Part shown: positions 49,901-61,079 of the stretch, piece by piece | How positions within the stretch are numbered: position 1 is the stretch's first letter | How the letters are laid out: each line of letters starts with the position of its first letter | NCBI GenBank assembly: GCA_963854835.1 | Contig: OY978525.1 | Coordinates: 16,214,309 to 16,278,308, forward strand | DNA length: 64,000 bases | Direction: 5' to 3' | From: Megamerina dolium | Taxonomy: Eukaryota; Arthropoda; Insecta; Diptera; Megamerinidae | Notes under the pieces: model-generated | What the model was told of the DNA's origin: nothing | Databases searched by the model: none | Seen by the model: the letters and a program-made list of their open reading frames with translations, nothing else | Program-made: the position numbers and the translations under genes

Positions 49901-49979
49901 GGCATCAAAACCATTAGAAATATGCACAGAAATTAATGATGTTCAATTACTTACACCGAAAGTTGAGAATGAAGCTTAA
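46975..49979 (+). CDS. Myb/SANT-like (trihelix-type) nuclear protein, 738 aa, with polyglutamine tract
   Basis: Three coding exons: 46975-48026, 48742-49451 and 49525-49979, joined in phase 2 and phase 1. The ATG at 46975 is used because an earlier in-frame ATG (46876) lies before the splice acceptor. Residues about 42-138 form a Myb/SANT-like DNA-binding domain (DTDETKLLIQLW, RSPDEITTRIKNLKCFYNRL, WKHFAEMDAIM). An acidic middle follows, with lysines in SUMO-like contexts (QIKEEE, VPKEEP). The C-terminal half has Ser/Thr-rich sequence, then a module from QGKISLVPTN (about residue 414), through TGPGGMKVLLLN, a poly-Gln tract and a charged coiled-coil-like segment, to LNAQSRNNEIQQQ and LEFEKTAADRFFTMLP. 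Probable transcriptional regulator; no named orthologue recognised. The same C-terminal module recurs in the THAP gene downstream. Confidence 0.9.
48267..48605. repeat. Long imperfect inverted repeat in intron 1
   Basis: Left arm from tttagtcgaaca (48268) through gattaatcaattattcg. Right arm is its complement, ending at 48605 with tgttcgactaaa. Arms are about 65-70 bp with mismatches, the whole about 340 bp and very rich in TTGATTAA-like words. It looks like a foldback MITE or could form a long intronic hairpin. Confidence 0.6.
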
Positions 49980-50086
49980 TATACTTGTAGGTACTTGTAA
50001 AGGTCAGGCATAGCAATTCAATGAGATACTCATTATGATTTAACATATGTACACATTATGCATTTGTATAATATACATACTTTTAG
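49980..50086 (+). other. 3' flank of the Myb/SANT-like gene
   Basis: No poly-A signal of the AATAAA form is obvious before the repeat that begins at 50087. Confidence 0.35.
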
Positions 50087-51029
50087 TATGGTCAGACTAC
50101 GCAAACAATTGATTATTGTTTCTAGAGATGGCATCACAAATAATACCAAAATCTGTTCATGATGATACTGGCGTCTGTTACATACCATGATTATACGACA
50201 CTTCATGACAGTTGGACTTAAATTCATCCCATTTAAAAAAAATGTATAAACTCAGTTTCAAATTGTTTTTTAAGACATTATTGTGTTCTGTGTAAAAATG
50301 CTTTGAAAATACTATCATTTAAACGCCTCGCAGTTTTAAAGCATTATTAAAATTATCTGGCATATTAACTAGTGTGGCCATCATGCATATTTTCATATTA
50401 AGTGAGAGAGAAAATGACAGTTCACTTATAAGTTTTACGGGATGGATGTGATGGAAAAACATGTGACAACAGAAAAAAAAAATTCTGTAAAGTTGTATAA
50501 AAAAAAATTTAGGAAATAATTACGACTTCTTATTTTGTTCCTTGTGCTTACCAGTTTCAACTTTACGAATCGTTCGTGGAGAATATTTTATATCAAGTTT
50601 CCTTGCCTTCACTGCTTTTATTATTTCTAAAAAAAATTTTATTCACAATCAGCTGTTCCTGTTAACTTGCTAATTTTTGCAAATTGCTGTTTGTTTACTT
50701 TTTTGGATATTTTTCTGTTTGAGAGCGAATGCTTCCATACTCTCTGAAATTTCGTTGTTGGATAATTATTGCTGGGAAAGTAAACAATAACACCTATTAT
50801 CTATAATAGAATTTTTAGGTACCAGTATTTTCTAAGTTATAATACATTTTAAAATGCAATAGATTTGCTAGTCTCTACTATTTAATTTTTTTAGATAATA
50901 CTGCAAATTATTTATCCATAATTTACTAATTATTTTCAAGAAGTCATAATATGTTTTTAAAAGTTTCATGTATAAATGATACAGACAAATATCTATAGCT
51001 ACCGTAAATATTTGCGTAGTCTGTCCATA
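50087..51029. mobile_element. Possible 943-bp non-autonomous DNA transposon
   Basis: Left end tatggtcagactacgcaaa and complement of right end tatggacagactacgcaaa, differing at one position. Flanks cttttag (50080-50086) and tttttag (51030-51036) match at 6 of 7 positions, a candidate target duplication. No transposase is readable inside. The family is uncertain. Confidence 0.55.
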
Positions 51030-51036
51030 TTTTTAG

Positions 51037-51839
51037 ATATATTTAGTTAAGACATAGATTTCCAAATTATATTTCTTCTCTTCAGTAATGGAATTATTTA
51101 CCAAAATCAAGACACTCATACAAATTACAGTATATTTCATTCAACTTTTAGTCATAAATACAATGTGATAACCACCCACTCTAGAAAAGTCAGCGTGTTT
51201 GTACTTAATGAAAAGATGATATATTACTTATTGTTTTTAATTTAATGTTATATTTAAAATACTAAACTATTTAGTCTCTTTTAAATGTTCCCAATTTCAT
51301 TATTTAATATATTCTACTTATCAATAGTATAATTATTCAATGTATTTGCTTTTTAAAAATTTTGCATCGTAATAATAATAATAATACTAATATAATAAAT
51401 AAAAATTGTAAATTTTAACTCAAAATATTTTTATATTTTTGACATTTAATTTTTTATGGGTCCGTTATGGTAAAATTAAGATTTTGTTATCGTACTCGTA
51501 CAAATGGCAAAAATTGTTTATTCTTTGCCTAAAAGATGTATTCATATTTTATGTATTTATCTAATTATAAGAAAAGCTTTATGACAATTTTACTAAATCC
51601 AAGTTGATCATTATTCGTATCCCAGAACCGCTCATTTTGCATAAACATCCGAAAATTTGAAATAATCCGTAGTTCAAAGCAAAGGAAAAAAGTAGCTCAA
51701 TCATTACTTTATAAACGTATAGAACATCAAGATTTTGTTACGTATTCTAGATAAGTAAATTCACCACAGGGAGCAGAAAATAAATCAAAATCTTACCCAC
51801 GTGTCGATAATTATTTACGACAAAGATGATGGCAATTTG
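51037..51839. other. AT-rich intergenic region
   Basis: Nothing recognised apart from a short (TAA)n tract near 51371-51383. Confidence 0.4.
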
Positions 51840-52450
51840 CATCATTGACTCTCAAACGTGGCGTAATCTGGAAACACAATTTTCGAGAACTTTTTCAAAC
51901 ACTTGGGACCTAATAACAGCAATAGCTGGCTCAATGTTGGTGCAATTCATCCAATGCTGGTTTATCAGCATAGATAAGCCCTTTTAGATATCCCCACAAA
52001 AAATAGTCCAGACGCGTTAAATTGCAAGATCTTGAAGGACAGTGCAAATATCCATTTTGATAGGTTATGTTGTCGGCAAATATATTTGCTTCAATAAATC
52101 GATTGTTATATTCAATATATGGCAAATAATGCCGTCTTGTTGGAACCACATTTCTTCATTGACGGTTACTTTGTTACTTTACACGTTTTTAAAGAAGTAT
52201 GATTCCACCATCCCATAAACCGCACCAAACAGTAAGTTATTGTGTATGTAATGGTACTCTGAAAAATTTCATATGGATTGTCTTCACTCCAAATAAGACA
52301 ATTTTGCTTGTTCACACACCCATTGAGCCAAAAATGAGACTCATCACTGAATAAATAAATAAAACTAGCGATCTCTAGCGATGAATGGCAAAACCATGAT
52401 TTTCGTAAAAAATGACAAATGCGTTTTGGATTACCAGGTTTCATAACCGC
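51840..52450 (-). pseudogene. DD41D mariner transposase remnant
   Basis: Minus-strand pieces: LFSDESHFWLNGCVNKQNCL with the first catalytic Asp (about 52350), a tryptophan/glycine segment MGWWNHTSLK, then VPTRRHYLPYIEYN and SRSCNLTRLDYFLWGYLKGL, in which the usual CDLT has become CNLT. The second-Asp motif WFQQDG is lost. Closest to the lineage at 11.0 and 33.5 kb. No terminal repeats identified; old copy. Confidence 0.75.
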
Positions 52451-53310
52451 TTTACCGTTTTATGCCTACCGGAAACTGCTTCACTCTAAAAAAAAACACT
52501 GTTACTATTATTATTCGATATACAGATAAGCAATAATATAATTAGTAGCCATTTTGTCATTTCTCCCGCAGCTGGACCAGTGTTACATCACAGCGCCCAC
52601 AAAACCTCTCTGATGGACGCAATTTTCTAATTCCATCATTCTTCAGTTGGAACTATAATGAAACCGTTTCTGATAATATAAGCCGAGGTCAAGAAAGCTC
52701 TTTTTCAAATACTCTACTTCTATTCTTACACTTTGGGATTATACCATCTACCTGAATGAAAAATATTTCTCTTGGTTAGTGCTTATAATGTCAGAAACTG
52801 TTTCCTTATAGTGTCAAAGTCGTGTGTTTGTTGTTTATTTCTTTACTTAATTTGTTCTGTTCCTCTTTCCGTATGTATTTGTTGTTGTTTTGTTTACTTA
52901 TCCTTCATTCGCGTAAATTCTTTCTTATTGCTCTACCTTTATAAATATACCGTGGTGTTTGACTTTAACCACCGCTATTAAGTGGTGAGTGCAATTGTGA
53001 GTTGTGCGCAAGAGCGAGATTTATATGTGGGAGTATACATGTATATTCGATGTTTAATCATTACAAACAACTATGAAATGACTCCAGGGTGAAGCTCCAC
53101 ACCAGGTTTTTCAGGCGTTGAGGCTAAGGCCCGAAAAACGATTTTGTGTTATTTTATGGAAGCTGCTCCACGACCGAAATATGCTAAATTTCAAACTTGT
53201 TTCAGACCTTGCAGGTTTTTCATGCGTCGTCCCGCAATTAACTCATTTGAACATTAGTGCTGGTGATACCATAATAATAATTGATATGAATGAGGTGATA
53301 TGAATGTGGT
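52451..53310. other. Intergenic region without recognisable genes
   Basis: Nothing recognised on either strand beyond short chance ORFs. Confidence 0.4.
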
Positions 53311-53660
53311 GAGTGCCGTAGCTCAGTGGTTAGTGCGTTGGTCTTCTGATCTGTAGGTCGTGGTTCAATCCCCGGCTGAAGCATAACAAATTTAATATCG
53401 AAGATTTTTCTTTCGGTATCCACCTGTCGGCAAGCAATTGGCAATTCTTCCGATAGTAACAATTTGCCATTAAAAAAAAAGCTGCTAAAATAACTCTGTG
53501 ACAAAGATCATAAAAAGTGATGTCGCAAGAGTTCTGCCGTTCGGAACCGGCTAAAATAAGTAGGTCCCTCTAATGCTATCTAAAAATTTAACACGCACAC
53601 CAGTAATGGAGGAGAAGCTCGGCCCTTCGGGACTTTAAGTGCCACATATTTATTTTTTTT
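53311..53660 (+). mobile_element. SINE copy h, full length (best tRNA-like head)
   Basis: Box A TAGCTCAGTGG at 53319-53329 and box B GGTTCAATCCC at 53362-53372 match the RNA polymerase III internal promoter consensus. The body contains ctgtcggcaagcaattggca and ttctgccgttcggaaccggc, and the tail ends cacatatttatttttttt. Flanks atgaatgtggtga and atgaaagaggtga match at 11 of 13 positions, a possible diverged target duplication. The head is a tRNA relic and not a working tRNA: downstream of box B it cannot close an acceptor stem. Confidence 0.85.
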
Positions 53661-53767
53661 CATGAAAGAGGTGAAGAAAAATACTGAAGCCATTAAAATT
53701 ATATGGTAAAATATCAATTTTATCGAACCAGCATTTTTAGTTGATATCTCATTTGTGCTCATCCTTA

Positions 53768-53970
53768 TGCTGCAACTAGCCACCGACGTAAAAACGAAGA
53801 ACGTGTCAGCTGACACGACCTATCTTATGGGAATGTCGTGTTAACGAAAACTCACCACCGTATGACAGTGACGTAGCCGTTGCTCGTAGCGGAGAGAATC
53901 AAATGCAATTTTGTATGTTCTTACGTACGGCAAGAACGTACGGGCGCTACGTCGGTGGCTAGTTGAACCA
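53768..53970. mobile_element. 203-bp MITE, TTA-flanked (PIF/Harbinger-like)
   Basis: The core terminal repeat caactagccaccgacgta (53773-53790) is exactly complementary to 53948-53965. Including five imperfect outer bases, the element is flanked by TTA at 53765-53767 and 53971-53973, the target preference of PIF/Harbinger elements. No coding capacity. Confidence 0.72.
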
Positions 53971-53973
53971 TTA

Positions 53974-54565
53974 AGAATATTATTTATAATGAAAATGTCT
54001 ACAAATATTAAGTTTGTTCACGTACTGCAAATTTACAACGAGAGAGCAAAAACGAGAGCATAAAAAATAAGTGAGAATAAATTTCCTGCAAACTTCTATA
54101 AAAATACAACAAGTGTCAAAATCAATTGGTTATATGCATTCTTGATTATTTTTGCTGGTTTTTACTGGTTGGTAATTTTTCTTAAACTTTATATTTGCTA
54201 TTTGAGAATTTTGATTTTACTCTCTCGTTACAAATTTTTACTGGGAAAGTAAGTGAACAAGACAATTGCCTACAAAATGTCAAAACTTCGAAGATATGTC
54301 AAGCGCCACCAGTTTGATGTGGAATTCAGGCTTATCCGACTTTACTGGCTGAACGACTTCGACAGCCGCAACGCTGCTGTCCTGGTATGCAGCTTCAGCC
54401 TAGTATAAAACAAACGACAAGTGAATACGCTCCCGTGTCTTTTTCATAATTGGCAGCTGATTATTGGCGCTTGCGCAACACAATTGCTCAGCACAGAAAT
54501 ATGTCGCTTCACATAAGTACACTTGGTATAGGTAGATTGCTTCATTTAAGTGGACCTAAATAAAA
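53974..54565. other. Upstream region of the THAP gene
   Basis: No further gene seen; probable promoter and 5' UTR of the THAP gene near its right end. Confidence 0.4.
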
Positions 54566-56244
54566 ATGACTCGACGATGTTATTTGTGTGACAAAAAGGC
54601 GAACAAAGTTACTGGTGTTCTTTTACATACGTAAGTGCATACCTATACATATATCCAAACATCAAAATGTAGCATCATATAAAAGCATCCGCATCGCTTC
54701 TTAAACAGATTTCCAAAAAAAGAAACAACTCGTCTAAAATGGGTAAAAGCTTGTGCACTAAACCACACCGATAATGTGAACAATGTGATGATATGTTCAC
54801 AACATTTTCGTCCCGAAGACTATAAATTATCGGACAAAAACATAAGAAAATATTTAAATAAATCTGCATTTCCATCGGTGGCGGTACCAGTGCTGTTAGA
54901 ATCAGATGGATATGTCACGAATACAAAGTTAAAGTCAAAAGAATTCCCTCGTAAGTTGTATTTTAAAACGTTCATTGTAAAGTTTAAATGAGTTGTGTTT
55001 TTAGATGTAGCTGCTAATTTCCAGACGGCAAACAATCGTAATACTTATCCTATAAGAAGGCAGATTAATGGTTTTGATGGTCTTATCGCGCACTTGCAAA
55101 ACAAAGGATTATTGAATACCAATTCAGCGCAGCAGATATTGGTAGATACGCTAGTGGATTCTAGAATATTGTGTACAACTGCTATATGTTATTTAAATCT
55201 TTGCAGAATATCATGCCCGAGCATATTAAACTGTTAATAACGAGGAAACTAAGTGGATCAAAATGGTACACTGACAAAGTTAAAGGATTTGGTTTGCTGT
55301 TGCATTTATATTCGCCTGAAGCTTATAAGTATATGAGAAAAACGTGGACAAATATGCTGCCAAATCCTTCTCTTATAAAGAACTGGCGTAAAAAGCTCGA
55401 TGGAAAGTTAAAACAGCAATATCAGATATTATTGAGTACACCTGATATTAACAAAGGGTCTAACAAAGGGAGTTTTATTGATGTTGCTATAGGTAAAGGT
55501 ACGATAATAAAGGAAGAACAAGAAAATAGTATAGACGGAAATCCTGAAGACATATGCAACACCAATACAGTTAACAATCAAAGGAATACTGACACAAAAA
55601 CGCAAGCAACACAAGGCAAAATAAAATTGGTTTCAATAAATAATCTGAAGCAGCAAAAACCATCGATTGCCGATATCGCAATAAAGTCAACACAAAATCA
55701 GCTAACACATCCAGAACCGTTAATTACAAATTTTGCTTCAGCGCCTCTACGAAATCAGCAACTTCATATGCTACCTAATTTATTAAATCACTCTGGACAA
55801 ATACCACCATATATAGTCTTGAAAGATTCACAATCGACATGTGCTATTCCCGCTAATACTAGTCATATAACACCGGCTACTTCTAGAAATAATGGTATTG
55901 TTGCAACAGGACCAGGCGGCCTGAGTGTATTATTTGTAAATGTTGATCAAACAGCAACAGCAAATTCAGTAGGTGCCACAACAAATGTTGTTCATCCAAT
56001 AGTAATCACCAGGAATAGTGTGAGCGAAATAATGGGTTCTTCAATACCATTAACCAATGCAACGACTGTAATAATGCCACAGAACAGAACAGATTCGCTA
56101 CTTGCAAAAGTATTAAATGCACAAATGAAGCATAATGAGATACAACAGCAACTCCTTACATTGGAATATCAACGTTTAGAATTTGAAAAATCAGTAGCGG
56201 ATCGTTTTTTTAAGATGTTGCCCATATCATCTACACTACAATAA
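54566..56244 (+). CDS. THAP-domain protein with a P-element-like segment and the Myb/SANT-gene C-terminal module (493 aa)
   Basis: Exons 54566-54630, 54709-54950, 55005-55141 and 55207-56244 join at GT-AG sites and keep frame (1482 nt). Residues 1-85 form a THAP zinc finger: C5, C8, W33, C51, H54 in CYLC, LKWVKAC and MICSQHFRPEDY. Residues about 149-215 (MPEHIKLLITRKL, YTDKVKGFGLLLHLYSPEAY, MLPNPSLIKNW) resemble the region after the THAP finger in THAP9 and P-element transposases. There is no transposase catalytic domain. Residues about 284-493 repeat the C-terminal module of the Myb/SANT-like gene 5 kb upstream: QGKIKLVSIN, QLHMLPNLLNHSGQIP, VATGPGGLSVLFVNVD, LNAQMKHNEIQQQ and LEFEKSVADRFFKMLP. 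The 65-nt third intron is inferred from frame and family fit; without it the frame would be broken. Probable nuclear DNA-binding protein; function unknown. Confidence 0.87.
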
Positions 56245-56886
56245 ATGCACAAATTCATGCTTATCCACTGTATATATTTATGTTAATTTAAATTGTGGCG
56301 CAATGTAAAGTAAAGTATTAATGACATTACTTTACATTGACTAGTTCATTTAGTAATGGCGAAATGAGCATTTGTTAGTAATTGTCTATATGTAAAATTT
56401 TTTTATCATTTTCATTTTAGAATATATACAAAAACAAACGTTGCCACGATATTATCAAAGTTATTACATTAAAAAAAATCTGTATTGTTTAAATTCGTAC
56501 GTATCACGTACACACTATTATGCTATTTTTAAACGTTTTTGTTTTATTTGCTTATATTTATATCGTCAATTTGTTTCATATACATAGTATGCATAATAAT
56601 TTAGCATTGTTTTTAATTTAAAAAATAAACAATATTAATATACAATTTAAACTTGTCTATACTAACTATATACTTTAACAAACGTAACTTAAACGATACT
56701 TTAATTTTAACAATTTCGTGTGTAATATCGTTTGTGTTATTGCTACTTTATGTATTCGCATCTTAATAACAATAATAAGATTAACTTAATATATATTTAG
56801 TACCATGAATCAATTTGTTTATAATCCTTTGAAATGTATCTATAAAGATAATTTAGTAAAACAAAATTTAGAGCGGTAGAAAGTCC
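56245..56886. other. Convergent intergenic region (3' ends of THAP gene and ave)
   Basis: AT-rich. AATAAA occurs on the plus strand near 56623 and its complement TTTATT near 56543, candidate poly-A signals for the two converging genes, whose 3' UTRs would then overlap. Confidence 0.5.
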
Positions 56887-57874
56887 CTAATAAGTATTGA
56901 TAATGCGTTCCATATCACGTATTTCCATAATATCAGTTTTAAGTCGTTGTTTTACGATTTCACGCCAAATTGCTTCACGATCGCGGTTATTTGTGACACC
57001 CATGCGTTGCAGGGAGTAGTCGGTGATGCGTAATAAAGCGCGCCCCGTAATTTCATGCTGCAATAAAGTAATGAGATTAATACTTTTAAAAAGTGTACTC
57101 ATGTTATTGTCAATGTCCAAAAAATTTGTATTCTCTTTTTGTCAGATTCTTTTTAGGAAAAGTGTATAGTATAACTACGATTTTGTTTTATTCAAAATAT
57201 TTTGATCACAATCAACTGTGACATTGCAATCAAATGAGGGGAAAAAGTAAGCAATGAAAATCTGAATATTTTTTGTTTATAAACACTAAATTTGCAGCTG
57301 TCATATAACACATTTTGCTGCCGATTCAATATTCCACCATAATGGCATTAATCAGACGCAATTAAATTATCATCAAACATACAATTGTAAATAGAAGAGA
57401 TCACTGCATATCTGATAAACATTGGATATAGAGTATGGCAGCAGTTGATGTTTGTTGTCGCTGCGGAGATGATAGCGATGAGTGGAGGTAAGTAATATAT
57501 GTAATAATACATAGCTAAAAAGCATACAATAATCCGCTCTATTGGGAAATCGTAACATTTCTTTATCGGGACAAAATTTAACACGTAATATTCACATATT
57601 TCTCAGAAATATTTCTATAACTTAAGTGCATATAACTTCTATATTGGGATTATGTTTTTCTTTCATTTTAAATCAAAACAATGCAACAAATTTTGTTGGT
57701 TTATATTAACAATAAACAAATAATCACCTTTGAGAATAATTCTAGATATTCCAGATATTCACTGCAATGTCTGCGATACCACTTCAGAACATCATTCACT
57801 GTCCATAAGTACACTGCCTTGGGACGTGTTGTTTTTACACGCACTTTACTTTGTGTGGAAGTCTCTTCAACCAT
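56887..57874 (-). CDS. ave: Aveugle / hyphen, SAM-domain adaptor of the RAS-MAPK pathway
   Basis: Two exons: 57874-57728 (49 codons, MVEETSTQSKVRVKTTRPKA) and 57057-56887, separated by a 670-bp phase-0 intron, giving 105 residues. The sterile alpha motif spans almost the whole protein: VYLWTVNDVLKWYRRHCSEY, then HEITGRALLRITDYSLQRMG and REAIWREIVKQRLKTDIMEI. Drosophila Aveugle is a SAM protein of about 106 residues that bridges the scaffold CNK and KSR to promote RAF activation. Sequence, size and the short conserved C-terminal tail agree. The downstream neighbour on the opposite strand is the THAP gene. A stray reading frame on the other strand lies within the intron. Confidence 0.95.
57435..57487 (+). 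other. Possible orphan first exon (ZAD-like) inside the ave intron
   Basis: ATG at 57435 opens MAAVDVCCRCGDDSDEW and stops at a perfect donor (GAG then GTAAGT at 57488). The CxxC spacing and DEW resemble the start of ZAD domains. A candidate partner at about 58905-58972 (STKIKNCMKIMALE, bounded by AG and GTAAGT) does not join in frame. No downstream ZAD half is found. Possibly a decayed zinc-finger gene, or chance. Confidence 0.2.
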
Positions 57875-59553
57875 TTAGGTTATTTTCTTATGTAAAATTA
57901 TGTTAAATTTAATATTATATAGAAATTAATTTGATTGTAAGAGCCCTCCCGAGCTAATTGAAAAGATTTGTACATGGAAACGAATGAGGCACTGCAACAA
58001 AATTGATGGGTACGAAACGTCATAAAAAGATGAAATAGACACTTCCTTTGCAGGGTTGTATTTGGTTATTCTTTGTTCAATTAGAAAATTTATGAATAGG
58101 TCTCATACGCCCCAACATTTCATTGTCATGGTTTGATCCCAAACTAATGAAATTATCTTGAACACAAACTATGAATTTACTTTTTGGAAAAAGCGTCACT
58201 AATAATGAAGAATATAGCAATATTTATTTAAAAAGAATAACTAATTAAGATAAAATAGTAAAATTTTACGATAACGAAAGTACATAAATATTTTGAATTG
58301 GTTATGTACATATGATTTATACGTTTTTTTAACCTACTGTAGGTTAAGAATTAATCAGAATTTGCCACTGAAAAATTGTTTGTGCATATAGTATATATGC
58401 GCATGCCAATAGATAATGCGACACTCATACTAGTTAATGCATTAAAAGATTTTAAAAAGTACAAAATTAACAACAATATAAAAAGTATAAAATAAATGTA
58501 ATAAATGTATATAATAAATGTAATTGAAGTTGTCTGGGCAGAGTCAAAGATTGACATTATAGCTAAAATATAGTTATACATTTACGTGGTTACATTTTTG
58601 CAACGTTGTTGCTGTTTTTAATACAAAATGATATATTTGTTATATAATGAATTTCTAAAATAATTGGAAACAAGAGTAAAAGAGGCGTTCTGATATAGAA
58701 ATTCTGTTATGTTATAGTCCATAGTCACCATCCTATTCATTTTAGTATTTAATTTTTTTTTATTAGCATATGTACTACTCTTTTGTTATTACTCAATGAG
58801 CGTTTTTTTATCCGTTTACTTAATTGTTACAACGTTCCGGATAACATCTTACCGGATAATTCAAACGCATTCTTTTCATTTCGTCTCTAACACGGAATTC
58901 ATAGAATGTTCTGCTGATCAGCTGAGTACAAAAATAAAGAACTGTATGAAAATTATGGCCCTGGAGAAGCAAAGTAAGTTTTTGCGAATCGTTTTACGAA
59001 AAAAACATTTAACAAATCAAATGATCGGCGCCAAATTACATTATGATCTGTTTTTTATACCCATTGTTTGGGATAAACATCGAATATTCGATTCTATATC
59101 TGGAATGAATAAATAAACAAGTCCAATTAAAACATTGTACATTAAATTTAGCTGTGCATTGCTGTGATCTTGATTTATGTGGCTGTCTGTATAACTTTGG
59201 CTCTAGTCACCGATGTAGGCATACCATCAACTCATCATATATTTTGACTTTTTTTGTCACGTCATGTTGTCAGCACTATGCACAATGACTAGCGCTTGTT
59301 CACGGCATATTTGACATAAGCAATCGCTGGAAAAGACAACGAAAACGTAAAGCAAAGCAGAAATTCATTGACATTCTCAAGCAAGAAAATTTTGTACGAA
59401 TCATCGCGAAACTTCCGCAGAACGCATTCAATTTATTAATAATATTTAATACTAAATAAATCTCTATAGGCGAAAGTTTAGAAAATTTATTGTATTTGTG
59501 AGATAAAAACAGCAAATTAATAAGAACTTTGTTGCAGTAAAAAGAAAAATAAA
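57875..59553. other. Region between ave and Rpn6
   Basis: Divergent promoters of ave (minus) and Rpn6 (plus). A 3' splice site at 59537 (ttgttgcag) just before the Rpn6 ATG implies a 5' untranslated exon upstream. An ORF at 58796-59116 shows no clear family. Confidence 0.45.
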
Positions 59554-61031
59554 ATGGCTGGAGCTACTCTATTCGAACGTGCGCAAGCACTTTCAAGCGT
59601 TAATCGCGAAGAAGGAATATCGTTGTTAAATAAAATTGTACGTGAACAAGAGGTGGCGGAAAATGATGAAGAACTTATACGCATCAAGGAGCAGGGTATT
59701 ATGCAATTGGGTGAATTATACAAACAGGAAGGAAAGGCTAAGGAACTGGCAGATCTGATCAAGGTTACACGTCCGTTCTTGAGTCTTATTAGCAAAGCCA
59801 AAGCAGCCAAATTGGTACGTTCATTGGTCGATATGTTCTTGGATATGGATGCTGGCACTGGTATTGAGGTAAATACTTTTACGATAGTTGTATGTGATGA
59901 TATAATTTGTTATATCCATTGTGTATTTTAGGTCCAATTATGTAAAGATTGTATAGACTGGGCTAAGCAAGAAAAACGCACTTTCCTCCGTCAATCTTTA
60001 GAGGCACGTCTTATTGCATTGTATTTCGATACTGGCATGTACACCGATGCTTTACAATTGGGCTCACAATTACTTAAAGAACTAAAGAAATTGGACGATA
60101 AAAATTTATTGGTTGAAGTGCAATTGCTCGAAAGTAAAACCTATCATGCGCTTAGTAATTTACCTAAAGCGCGTGCAGCATTGACCTCCGCACGTACCAC
60201 AGCAAATGCCATTTATTGCCCACCAAAGGTGCAGGGTGCTCTTGATCTACAATCAGGTATATTGCATGCGGCTGATGAACGTGATTTCAAGACTGCCTTC
60301 TCATATTTCTACGAGGCATTTGAAGGGTTTGATAGTGTCGACAATACAAAGGCATTGACCGCTCTCAAATATATGTTGTTGTGTAAGATCATGTTGGGCC
60401 AATCGGATGATGTAAATCAAATTGTTAGCGGAAAATTGGTAAGTTCGACAATTACTTCCATATCTCTGAAATATCGCGGTGAGTTTCTATTTGAGTTTTT
60501 ATTTTTTCTTTGTCACTAGGCTATTACTTATTCTGGTCGTGACGTTGATGCAATGAAAGCAGTCGCCGATGCTTCACACAAACGTTCGCTAGCTGGTTTC
60601 CAGCAGGCTTTAAAAGACTACAAAAAAGAACTCGCTGAAGATGTTATTGTGCAAGCACATTTGGGTACGTTGTATGATACAATGTTGGAACAGAATTTAT
60701 GTCGCATTATTGAACCATATTCGAGAGTTCAGGTATGTATTGCGTATTAAGAAAAACGAAAAGTTAAAAAAAAGAAAAACAAATTGTTTCCTCTGCTTAG
60801 GTTTCCCATGTTGCTGAATGTATAAAGTTACCAATGCCACAAGTAGAAAAGAAATTGTCACAAATGATTTTGGATAAAAAATTCAGTGGAATACTCGATC
60901 AGGGTGAAGGTGTATTGATCGTATTCGAAGAGACACCTACAGACAAGACCTACGAACGTGTTTTGGAAACTATACACAGTATGGGCAAAGTGGTGGACAC
61001 ACTTTATCAAAAGGCTAAGAAATTGTCATAG
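59554..61031 (+). CDS. Rpn6: 26S proteasome lid subunit Rpn6 (PSMD11)
   Basis: Four coding exons, all phase 0: 59554-59868, 59932-60438, 60520-60732 and 60801-61031, giving 421 residues, the usual Rpn6 length. Starts [20 protein letters not shown]. The N-terminal two thirds is the helical repeat solenoid ([40 protein letters not shown]). The C-terminal part is a PCI domain ending in the winged-helix segment ([34 protein letters not shown]), then a final helix ([16 protein letters not shown]) that joins the lid helix bundle. Rpn6 is a structural lid subunit that clamps the lid to the 20S core and base. A poly-A signal AATAAA is at 61074-61079. No disruptions. Confidence 0.97.
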
Positions 61032-61079
61032 ATACATTTTTTTAATTAATATATTAATTACGATTTTTTTTTAAATAAA

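Noticed and set aside
55142..55206. Frameshift mutation in the THAP gene
   Set aside because: A 65-nt GT-AG intron in phase 0 at exactly this place restores the frame and matches the family sequence on both sides, so an intron is more likely than a mutation. cDNA would settle it.
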